The notes under the pieces are model-generated. The model ran no database searches. It was not told where the DNA came from and saw only the letters and a list, made by a program, of their open reading frames with translations. A program made the position numbers and the translations under genes. A stretch of 64,000 bases of DNA. It comes from JAEUQQ01 sp963697285 (GTDB lineage Bacteria; Acidobacteriota; Vicinamibacteria; Vicinamibacterales; JAFNAJ01). The stretch spans positions 124,001-188,000 of the forward strand of contig CAVONI010000004.1 of NCBI GenBank assembly GCA_963697285.1, given 5' to 3'. Of the stretch, positions 45,643 to 52,752 are shown one piece after another. Positions within the stretch are counted from its first letter, which is position 1, and the number at the start of each line of letters is the position of its first letter.

Positions 45643-45781
45643 ATAGTCGTCTCCGAGGTTGTCTTGTTGTGCAAAAACCGCCCCGATGCCACTGAAAGGA
45701 GACTAGTTATCAGAATCGGTGCCAACGGCCCGGCGCGTCTCGGAAGTCGCAGGAAGCGGCGGTCGTCCCTGGGGGAGACGG

Positions 45782-47806
45782 TCAGCGCGGAAGCTCGAAC
45801 ACGACCGCGTCGTCGCGCGCGGCGATCTCCCGGGCTCCCGAGGCAGTGAGCCAGGCGTGCATCCGTGCAGCGCCGGCTGCGGGATAGGCATCCCGGTGCA
45901 GCACCACGTGCGTCGCACCGCTGCCGTGCAGGGCGTCGCTGGCCGCCCGCGGATCACGTGTCGGCTCGTCGAGGTACGTCCCCAGCCGCAGGTAGGCAGG
46001 AGGAAACCAGCCACTGTATCCGTTGACCAGCCGCTTCCAGTGCTGCGTGGAGCGGTACACGTGCCGCAGTTCCCAGGAGCTGTCACCGAAGGGGAACTCG
46101 ATGAGGACAGCCTCGCCCGGCAGGTGGGCCAGGTACTGATCGAGCGCGGCGGGCGCATTGCCCGGCGCGACGCGCGCCGGCGGCGCGAGTTCCCTGTCGG
46201 GGTCCGACAGGTTCACGGGCAGTGGCGCCACCGTTCCCTCGGCCACGACGAGCACGCAGGCCAGGCTGCACACGGACCCCGCCCCGCGCGGCCATCGCCG
46301 CGCCAGGCTGTGCAGGCCGAAACCCGCGAGCATCGCGACGCCAAGGGCCGCGATGAACCCCATGCGGGCCGGCACGCGCAACCCGTCGACACCCGGCACA
46401 TGCGCGTACAACCACGCGTAGGCGGCAGGCCCGCCCAGCGGCTTGCCTTCGGCCTGGGGCACCGGACCCAGTGACAACCACCACGCGACAAGAGTCACCG
46501 CGACGAACGCCGCAACGGGCGACCGCCACGAGGCCACGACGCGACCTCGGCGCTCACGCGGCAGCAGTGCCCAGGCGACGGTTGCGCACGCGATCGCGAC
46601 CAGCGTCACGCGCCCGAAGTTCGTGATGCTGATCCGGGCCGGGCCGACCCGGTACCGTCCGCTACCGCCTAGAAGGATGAGCGTGCCGGCGAGCGCGTAG
46701 ATGACCGCAGCGGCCACTGCGATCCACCGGGCGACGCCGACCATCCGGGCGTGCGATGCATGACGCGCGCTGGAGGATCCCGCCACGGCCGTGCGGGGCG
46801 CGCGCCAGGTCCGACGCAACCCCGCGGCGCACCCGGCCGCAGCCAGTCCCAGCGCCGTGAACCCCATGAACAGCTCGCCTTCGGGACGCGGGTAGGCGTT
46901 GATGATGCCGCCCCACAGCCGCATCATGGCGTTCGAGGTCAGGTACGAGAGCGTGTCGGCCGAATAGCCGACGACTTCCGCGATCTCCCGTCGCTCGCCG
47001 CCACTGTCGCGCAGTCGCAGGTACGGCACCAGGAACGGCACCGTGCACGCAGCAGTGACCGCCGCAGCGGCTGCCAATGCGACCCAGCGTCGCACGTCGA
47101 GCAGCCTCCCGTGCCGGGCCAGGCACCACACCGCATACGGGGGCACGAACAGCGAGAAGTAGACGAGGAAGTATCCGCACGACAGGTTCTGCGCGATCAG
47201 TGCGGCGGTGGCTCCAGCCAGTTGACGCCATCCGCCCCCGTCGGCCCAGCGCGCGAAGCCGTACAGCACGAACGGCATCCACTGCACGCTGATGACCTGC
47301 AGGTGCGAGATCTGCGCCCAGCGATAGGGCACGAACGCGAAGACCAGCCCTGCGACGAACGCCACGCGCCAGTCGCGCGTGAAGTGCCGCGACAGCAGGT
47401 ACGCGCCCAGTCCAGACAGCACGAACGACGACAGGAACAGCAGGTTGTAGCAGAGGATGAGGTTCTTCGTGAGCGCATAGACCGGCAGGATCTGCAGGGT
47501 CTGCGCGGCGAGCAGCTCGGAGTAGGCAAGCGTCAGCGGCGAAGGATGGAAGATGTTGCCGTCGAGGATGCCGCGGAGCGCGCCCAGGTCGCCGCCGAGC
47601 GCCCGCACGACGTGATCGGCGTTCCAGCCCAGAATCCAGCAGTTCAGGAGCGAGTCGCCGAGGTCCCACGGGATGTCGCGCGTGATCCCCGCCGCCAGCG
47701 GCCACGTCATGGCCAGCGTCAGCACGCAGTACCACACCGCCGCGCGCCAGGCCGTCGCCGGCCACCATCCGCGCGCTGACGCCGGCGAGGGCGCGCCCTC
47801 AGGCAT
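45782..47806 (-). CDS. Polytopic membrane protein, GT-C/YfhO-like
   Basis: 674 residues with about eleven to twelve membrane spans. The first luminal loop has the pattern DLGDSLLNCWILGWNADHVV, with acidic residues after TM1 as in GT-C glycosyltransferases. Later spans include LLFLSSFVLSGLGAYLLSRH and QISHLQVISVQWMPFVLYGF. A hydrophilic C-terminal domain (about 520-674) contains HLPGEAVLIEFPFGDSSWEL. These are features of membrane mannosyl/galactosyl transferases and YfhO-type proteins; no exact function can be assigned. It overlaps the AI-2E-family gene by 8 bp and follows it, probably as an operon. Confidence 0.7.
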   Translation of the reverse strand: MPEGAPSPASARGWWPATAWRAAVWYCVLTLAMTWPLAAGITRDIPWDLGDSLLNCWILGWNADHVVRALGGDLGALRGILDGNIFHPSPLTLAYSELLAAQTLQILPVYALTKNLILCYNLLFLSSFVLSGLGAYLLSRHFTRDWRVAFVAGLVFAFVPYRWAQISHLQVISVQWMPFVLYGFARWADGGGWRQLAGATAALIAQNLSCGYFLVYFSLFVPPYAVWCLARHGRLLDVRRWVALAAAAAVTAACTVPFLVPYLRLRDSGGERREIAEVVGYSADTLSYLTSNAMMRLWGGIINAYPRPEGELFMGFTALGLAAAGCAAGLRRTWRAPRTAVAGSSSARHASHARMVGVARWIAVAAAVIYALAGTLILLGGSGRYRVGPARISITNFGRVTLVAIACATVAWALLPRERRGRVVASWRSPVAAFVAVTLVAWWLSLGPVPQAEGKPLGGPAAYAWLYAHVPGVDGLRVPARMGFIAALGVAMLAGFGLHSLARRWPRGAGSVCSLACVLVVAEGTVAPLPVNLSDPDRELAPPARVAPGNAPAALDQYLAHLPGEAVLIEFPFGDSSWELRHVYRSTQHWKRLVNGYSGWFPPAYLRLGTYLDEPTRDPRAASDALHGSGATHVVLHRDAYPAAGAARMHAWLTASGAREIAARDDAVVFELPR

Positions 47807-48917
47807 CGGCCGTTGGGGGCTCGTCTGCGCTCTGCAGCAGGTCGCGCGCGAGCACCTGCAGGATCGCCGCGGTGGGCACCGCCAGCAGGGCGCCCACGAT
47901 CCCCTGCAGCGACGCGCCGATCATCAGCGCGATGAAGACCGTGATGGCACTGACCCCGACCTGTTTCTCCATGATCTTCGGCACCAGCAGGTTGTTCTCG
48001 ACCTGCTGCTGCACGAAGAAGAACACCGTGACCATCAGTGCCGTGCTCGGCGACACGGTGAACGCGACCGCGATGGCGGGCACCGCGGCCAGCAGCGGTC
48101 CGACAACCGGGATCAACTCGCCAATGGCGGCAATGAGCGCGAGCACCAGCGCATACGGCACGCCCATGATCCACAGGCCGAGGCCGGCCGTGCACCCGAT
48201 GATCGCGCCGAGCAGCAGTTGCCCCGTGAGCCAGGCGCTCACCTTGATCGTGATGCGGCTCGACATCTCGGCGATCCGCGGCCGGCGCGACCGCGGAAAG
48301 AACCGCAGCACGCCGTCGACCAGGGAGTCGGCCTCGAGCAGGAAGTAGAACGTCAGGATCAGGATCGTGAGCACGCCGACGATCCCACCGAGGATCCCGC
48401 TCACCGCCGTCGTGAGCGTGCCCACGGCATCACCAGGCCGCGGCGCGCGCTGCAACAGCTCCTGGAGCGTGAGGCGGTGTTCGATCACGCCGTACCGGAT
48501 CGCCGCGTCCTCGAGCTTGTCGATGATCGCGGGCGCGTTCTGGACCAGTTCCGTCGCTTGCGCGATCAGCGGGGGCAGGCCGATCGATGCGACCAGCGCG
48601 AAAAACGCCAGCAACGTGACGTAGAGCACGAGGATGGCCACCGGGCGTGGGACACGCGCCACGCTGCGGTGAACCTTCACCCGTTCGATGAATCGCACGA
48701 GGGGGCTGCAGCCGATGGCGAACACGGCGCTGACGTAGATCAGCAGCAGGATGTCGCGCACGAGGTACAGCACCCAGAGGAGCACGAAGGTGGTGACGAC
48801 CATCCAGATCGTCCACCGGATCAGTCGTCGCGGCGTGTCTTGCTGGTCGCTCAGCACGTGTGCGTCCCTTCGAGTCGATGGTGCCTGGTCACCACGGACG
48901 TCTCCCGCGTACGACAA
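47799..48917 (-). CDS. AI-2E-family transporter (YdiK/PerM/TqsA type)
   Basis: 372 residues, about eight membrane spans. The first pair (MVVTTFVLLWVLYLVRDILL, IYVSAVFAIGCSPLVRF) is followed by a soluble helical region and the conserved C-terminal block GELIPVVGPLLAAVPAIAVA, VFFFVQQQVENNLLVPKIME and IGASLQGIVGALLAVPTAAI, the family signature. Members export autoinducer-2 or other small molecules, or act as Na+/H+ antiporters; the substrate is unknown here. GTG 48857 (LSDQQ) is an alternative start, since the first 20 residues look non-conserved. Overlaps the GT-C-like gene by 8 bp. Confidence 0.9.
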   Translation of the reverse strand: MSYAGDVRGDQAPSTRRDAHVLSDQQDTPRRLIRWTIWMVVTTFVLLWVLYLVRDILLLIYVSAVFAIGCSPLVRFIERVKVHRSVARVPRPVAILVLYVTLLAFFALVASIGLPPLIAQATELVQNAPAIIDKLEDAAIRYGVIEHRLTLQELLQRAPRPGDAVGTLTTAVSGILGGIVGVLTILILTFYFLLEADSLVDGVLRFFPRSRRPRIAEMSSRITIKVSAWLTGQLLLGAIIGCTAGLGLWIMGVPYALVLALIAAIGELIPVVGPLLAAVPAIAVAFTVSPSTALMVTVFFFVQQQVENNLLVPKIMEKQVGVSAITVFIALMIGASLQGIVGALLAVPTAAILQVLARDLLQSADEPPTADA

Positions 48918-48962
48918 CCGTGCCGAGATGTGCCCATGCGATGTCGCACCCGTGCGCCGAGC

Positions 48963-50174
48963 CTAGCGCTCGAGGAAGGAGCGGGTGAACGCGCCGAGCC
49001 GGTTGTAGATGCCAACCAGGTCGGCCGGCTGCGCCAGGAACACGACGCGGAAGAACCCGTCCTGCGGCGCCGTGCCGAATCCCGAGCCGTAGACACACAG
49101 GATGCCCGTGGCGCGCAGCAGCGCGAGCACGTAGTCCTGATCGGTGACGCCGGGAGGCAGGGCGACCCTGGGCATCGCGTAGAAGGCGGCCCGTGGCGCG
49201 ACGCACGTGATGCCGGGAATCGCGTTCAGCGCCTCGGTGGTGACCGCCGCGCGTTCACGGAGGGCGGCGCGCAGCCCGACCTGGTGCGACCGGTCGCCGG
49301 TCAACGCCTCGGTGATGGCGTACTGCATGGGGCCGGGGCTGCACAGCCGTCCGTCCGCAAGCTTCTTGATCGCGGCCAGCACGCCGTCCATGCGCGGGCT
49401 GCGGCCCACGGCGAGCCATCCCGCGCGCCATCCCGGTGCGACGTAGGCCTTCGACAGCGACGAGAACGAGATGATGGGCGCATCGGGTGCCAGTCCGCCC
49501 ATCGGCGCGACGGGTCCCTCGTACCCGAGATCCCCGTACACCTCGTCGGCCAGGATGACGACGTTGTGGCGCTCGGCGATGTCGATCAACGCCCGGCGCG
49601 TCTCGTCGGGATAGATCGCGCCAGTCGGGTTGTTGGGATCGATCGACACCAGCACCCGCGTGCGATGCGTGATGACGCTGCGCAGGTGGTCGAGGTCTGG
49701 CTGCCACCCACGGCTGGGATCGGTGCGGTAGTACACGGCCTTCGCCCCCACTTTGGCGAGCACGGCCGTGTAGAGCGGATAGGTCGGCGTCGGTACCAGG
49801 ACTTCGTCACCCTCGTTCACGAGGGCACCGATCGCCAGCTCGATGCCTTCCGACGTGCCAGAGGTCAGGACCACCCGATCGGCCGTCGTCGGCAAGCCGC
49901 GCGACGAGAATTCGTGGGCGACCGCCTCGCGGGCCTCGGGGATGCCCACCGAGGCGGTGTAGCCGTTGTGACCGTCGCGCATGGCGCGGACGACCGCTTC
50001 GACCAGCGCCGGGGGGGTCGAGAATCCGAAGGGAATGGGATCGCCGATGTTCAGGTATGTCACCGGCGTGCCGGCCGCTTCCACCTTCCGCGCCTCGGCC
50101 ACGATGTTCCGGATGGCGTAGGTGAAACCGTCGACCCGATGGGCGGTGGGAAGCGCGCTCGTTGTGCCGGACAT
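48963..50174 (-). CDS. Class I/II aminotransferase, AlaA-like
   Basis: 403 residues, fold type I PLP enzyme. N terminus HRVDGFTYAIRNIVAEARKV then VTYLNIGDPIPFGFSTPPAL resembles E. coli AlaA (YDIRGPVLKEAKRLEEEGNK, LNIGNPAPFGF). SIDPNNPTGAIYPDE holds the conserved Asn, ILADEVYGDL the Asp that pairs with PLP N1, SFSSLSKAYVAPGWRAGWLA the PLP Lys, and FFRVVFLAQP the substrate-binding Arg. It probably makes alanine from pyruvate and glutamate. Specificity should be taken as a best guess. Confidence 0.9.
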   Translation of the reverse strand: MSGTTSALPTAHRVDGFTYAIRNIVAEARKVEAAGTPVTYLNIGDPIPFGFSTPPALVEAVVRAMRDGHNGYTASVGIPEAREAVAHEFSSRGLPTTADRVVLTSGTSEGIELAIGALVNEGDEVLVPTPTYPLYTAVLAKVGAKAVYYRTDPSRGWQPDLDHLRSVITHRTRVLVSIDPNNPTGAIYPDETRRALIDIAERHNVVILADEVYGDLGYEGPVAPMGGLAPDAPIISFSSLSKAYVAPGWRAGWLAVGRSPRMDGVLAAIKKLADGRLCSPGPMQYAITEALTGDRSHQVGLRAALRERAAVTTEALNAIPGITCVAPRAAFYAMPRVALPPGVTDQDYVLALLRATGILCVYGSGFGTAPQDGFFRVVFLAQPADLVGIYNRLGAFTRSFLER

Positions 50175-50349
50175 GTCCCGATTCTACTCCGCAGAACGAC
50201 GCTACGCGGATCAGTGTCGCATCATGTAACTTCTACACGAACAACCGCCCTCCAAGGCCTGTTGCCGGCTCGACCTTCGACCGAGAAACACGGCGAACTG
50301 CCCTTTTCCCTTCAAGATAGCCATGTATGGCAAACCTCTTGTTACTAGG

Positions 50350-51303
50350 ATGACCGTGCGAAGCCTCACGACCTTCATTTCGGCGCTCATCGGCGGGGTC
50401 CTGCTGGCCCCTGTCCCCGCGCCTGTCGTCAGGGCGCAGGAACCGCCGGCCGCACCCGCGATCTTCCGCTCGGCCGTCGACATCGTGCCGGTGGCGGCAG
50501 TGGTTCGTGATCGTCGCGGCAAGGTCGTGCGCGACCTCGTCAGCGACGACTTCGAGGTGTTCGACAGCGGCGAACGGCGCCGCATCGTGGGCTTCACGCG
50601 CGGCGACGACGGGCCAGTCAGCGTGGCACTGCTCATCGACGTGAGCGGCAGCATGAAGGTGGCCGAGAACCTCGCATCAGCGCGCGGTGTGGTCGACCAG
50701 TTGCTGGCGTCGTTGCGAACCGACGACGAGGTGGCGCTGTTCACCTTCGACAAGGAACTGAGCGAGGAGCAGGCGTTCACGTCTGACATCGCGCTCGTGC
50801 GCACCGCCCTCGACCGCGTCGAGCCCTTCGGATCGACGTCGCTCTACGACGCGGTCGCTGAGACGGCCAGGCGGCTCGAAGCGATGCGCAGCAGGCGCCG
50901 CGCCATCGTTGTCGTCACCGATGGCCTCGACAATGCCAGCCGCATGCGACCCGCGGACGTCTCGGGGATCGCGAGTGGCTCCGACCTGCCGGTCTATGTC
51001 CTGGCCGTCGTCTCGCCACTCGACACCCTCGACTCGAACACGGGGAAGTTGGGGATGGCTGCCACGGGCCAGTTGAAGAACCTGGCGTGGTGGACGGGCG
51101 GCGATGCGTTCATCGTGAGTTCGCCGGCGCAGATGAGCGTTGCGTCGCGGGCGGTGCTGTCGGACTTGAGGCATCAGTACGTCCTGGCGATCGAGGCGTC
51201 GTCCGTGTCCGGATGGCGCCCGCTCGACATCAGGACGCGGCGTCGTGAATTGCAGGTGCGGGCCCGGAGCGGCTACTTCGCCACGCCGCGACGGCTTGGG
51301 TGA
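50350..51303 (+). CDS. Exported VWFA-domain protein of the acidobacterial type
   Basis: 317 residues from ATG 50350; ATG 50323 adds nine. The signal peptide (TVRSLTTFISALIGGVLLAP) is followed by a short beta-rich region (FRSAVDIVPVAAVVRDRRGK, VRDLVSDDFEVFDSGERR), which is the usual lead-in of VWFA-related acidobacterial proteins, and the VWA domain with MIDAS motif SVALLIDVSGSMK, then FGSTSLYDAVAETARRLEAM and IVVVTDGLDN. The C terminus is a short beta region (LQVRARSGYF). Function is unknown; the family is strongly expanded in Acidobacteriota, which supports the host assignment. Confidence 0.9.
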   Translation: MTVRSLTTFISALIGGVLLAPVPAPVVRAQEPPAAPAIFRSAVDIVPVAAVVRDRRGKVVRDLVSDDFEVFDSGERRRIVGFTRGDDGPVSVALLIDVSGSMKVAENLASARGVVDQLLASLRTDDEVALFTFDKELSEEQAFTSDIALVRTALDRVEPFGSTSLYDAVAETARRLEAMRSRRRAIVVVTDGLDNASRMRPADVSGIASGSDLPVYVLAVVSPLDTLDSNTGKLGMAATGQLKNLAWWTGGDAFIVSSPAQMSVASRAVLSDLRHQYVLAIEASSVSGWRPLDIRTRRRELQVRARSGYFATPRRLG

Positions 51304-51357
51304 CCACGGGTGTGCAGATCAGGCAGATCAGACCGGCGAGGGCAGTTCGCCGTAACC

Positions 51358-51363
51358 AGGAGG
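51358..51363 (+). promoter_or_regulatory. Ribosome binding site for the OmpA-like lipoprotein gene
   Basis: AGGAGG lies 6 bp before ATG 51370 and decides this start against the in-frame upstream start at 51310. Confidence 0.7.
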
Positions 51364-51369
51364 TTCGGT

Positions 51370-52032
51370 ATGCGTAAGGTGATGTTGATGGTCGCGGTGA
51401 TCGCGCTGGGCGCGGGTTCGACCGCATGCGCGACCAAGAAGTACGTGAACGGCCAGGTCGGTGACGTGAACGACAAGGTCACGACGCTCGGCACCCAGGT
51501 CGAGGCGACGCAGGAACGCGTGCGCACCAACGAGACGCGCATCGGCGAGGTCGACGCCAAGGCCAACACCGCGGCGCAGCGGGCAGACGCGGCCGGACGT
51601 TCGGCCGAGGAAGCGCGCGCGGCGGCCGCGGCCGTGGACGGCAAGGTCCTCGACATGGATAAGGCCAACAAGCGCCTCGTCTACGAGGTGGTGCTGAGCG
51701 ACGACAAGAACAAGTTCGAGTTCGGACGCGCGACCCTCGCCGATGGTGTGAAGGCCGAGCTCGACAAGGTGGTGGAAGCCCTGGCGGCCGATCCCAAGAA
51801 CGTCTACCTCGAGATCGAGGGACACACCGACGGCGTGGGTTCGCCGGCGTTGAACGAGCGCCTCGGCCTGCAGCGCGCAGAGGCCGTGAAGAAGTACCTG
51901 TATGAGCAGCATCACGTGCCGCTGCACAAGATGAACGTGATCAGCTTCGGCGAGGCGAAGCCGGTGGCGCCCAACAACACCAAGGCTGGCCGGTCGCAGA
52001 ACCGCCGCGTCGTGATCAAGGTGTTGACCTAG
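51370..52032 (+). CDS. OmpA-family outer-membrane lipoprotein
   Basis: 220 residues. MRKVMLMVAVIALGAGSTAC is a lipoprotein signal with Cys20. A coiled-coil stretch follows (about 25-95: heptad-like GQVGDVNDKVTTLGTQVEAT, TNETRIGEVDAKANTAAQRA), reminiscent of Lpp. The OmpA-like peptidoglycan-binding domain (about 105-220) has FEFGRATLADGVKAELDKVV, IEGHTDGVGSPALNERLGLQ, RAEAVKKYL and GRSQNRRVVIKV, with the Asp and Arg that bind diaminopimelate. It should tie the outer membrane to peptidoglycan. A strong SD and a following hairpin suggest a highly expressed single gene. Confidence 0.92.
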   Translation: MRKVMLMVAVIALGAGSTACATKKYVNGQVGDVNDKVTTLGTQVEATQERVRTNETRIGEVDAKANTAAQRADAAGRSAEEARAAAAAVDGKVLDMDKANKRLVYEVVLSDDKNKFEFGRATLADGVKAELDKVVEALAADPKNVYLEIEGHTDGVGSPALNERLGLQRAEAVKKYLYEQHHVPLHKMNVISFGEAKPVAPNNTKAGRSQNRRVVIKVLT

Positions 52033-52073
52033 AACGTCGAGCACGTCCGCGTTCGAGCAGGAAGTTCCACCAC

Positions 52074-52098
52074 AGGCCCCGGGGAATTCCCGGGGCCT
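52074..52098 (+). terminator. Strong hairpin after the OmpA-like gene
   Basis: AGGCCCCGGG (52074-52083) pairs perfectly with CCCGGGGCCT (52089-52098) around GAATT, 41 bp after the stop. There is no T-run, but the position fits a terminator or mRNA-stabilising stem. Confidence 0.6.
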
Positions 52099-52151
52099 GT
52101 CTGGTGTACGACACCGCGCAGGGCCCGCGCCTCTGCTAGAGTGGAAAGCTC

Positions 52152-52526
52152 ATGGCTGTTCGATCAGAAGTCTGTGCGCGACTCTCCAATAATCCAGGGG
52201 CCCTGGCGTCGGTCTTCGAAGCGCTTGCCGACGCGCGGATCGTGGTCGAGGCGTGGCACCTCGGGTCTGATGCCAGCCTCCGTGTCATCTGCGACAACCC
52301 CCTCCTTGCTGCGGACGTCCTCGCGCCTCACCCTCCGGTGACCGCCCGCGACGTGATGACCGCGACCATCGTTGCCAGGGACCTCGGCCGGCTGCTTCGA
52401 CGCTGCGCCAGGGCTGGCGTCAATCTCGACTACGTCTACGCCGGCCAGGGTGACGGCCGGGGCAGCGTGTTCGTTGTTCTTGGCGTCGATGACGCCGCCC
52501 GCTGCTCGAACCAGCTCGGTCTCTGA
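52152..52526 (+). CDS. Tandem ACT-like domain protein
   Basis: 124 residues. The first half has the ACT pattern RLSNNPGALASVFEALADAR and IVVEAWHLGSDASLRVICDN; the second half (about 70-120) repeats a degenerate form (IVARDLGRLLRRCARAGVNL, DYVYAGQGDGRGSVFVVLGV). Proteins of this size with paired ACT domains bind amino acids and act as small sensors. No enzyme domain is attached and the neighbours do not reveal a ligand. Confidence 0.75.
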   Translation: MAVRSEVCARLSNNPGALASVFEALADARIVVEAWHLGSDASLRVICDNPLLAADVLAPHPPVTARDVMTATIVARDLGRLLRRCARAGVNLDYVYAGQGDGRGSVFVVLGVDDAARCSNQLGL

Positions 52527-52561
52527 GCCGCGAATCAGTCGAACCGGGTCGAATTGGGGCG

Positions 52562-52582
52562 AATTGGGGTCAGACCCCAATT
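52562..52582. repeat. Family B palindrome, first of a pair
   Basis: AATTGGGGTC-A-GACCCCAATT, identical to the copy at 44009. A truncated head (GAATTGGGGC) lies directly before it. Confidence 0.8.
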
Positions 52583-52716
52583 CCCAGTCGTTGTCCTTCC
52601 GGAAACTCCCGTTGTCGCGGCGATCGTGGGATGTTCCTGCGTCGCAAGGCCGCGCGTCGCGGTCGGCCGGAAACGCGGGTTTACGCTTTTCGGGCCGATC
52701 CCGCCCTCCGGCGGCG

Positions 52717-52737
52717 AATTGGGGTCAGACCCCAATT
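52717..52737. repeat. Family B palindrome, second of the pair
   Basis: An identical copy 135 bp beyond the first, 16 bp from the end of the TonB-dependent receptor gene. No gene lies between the two copies. Confidence 0.8.
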
Positions 52738-52752
52738 CGCCGTGCGGGGCGG

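Noticed and set aside
45640..45720. Possible sigma54 promoter for the small membrane protein (minus strand; TTTTTGCA with GG 10 bases earlier)
   Set aside because: The -12 element fits but the -24 element (CGGGGCGG) deviates from TTGGCAC too much to support a call.
47673..50348. 891-residue + strand frame across three minus-strand genes
   Set aside because: It crosses the AI-2E-family and aminotransferase genes antisense; low-complexity Arg/Asp/His composition and no family pattern.
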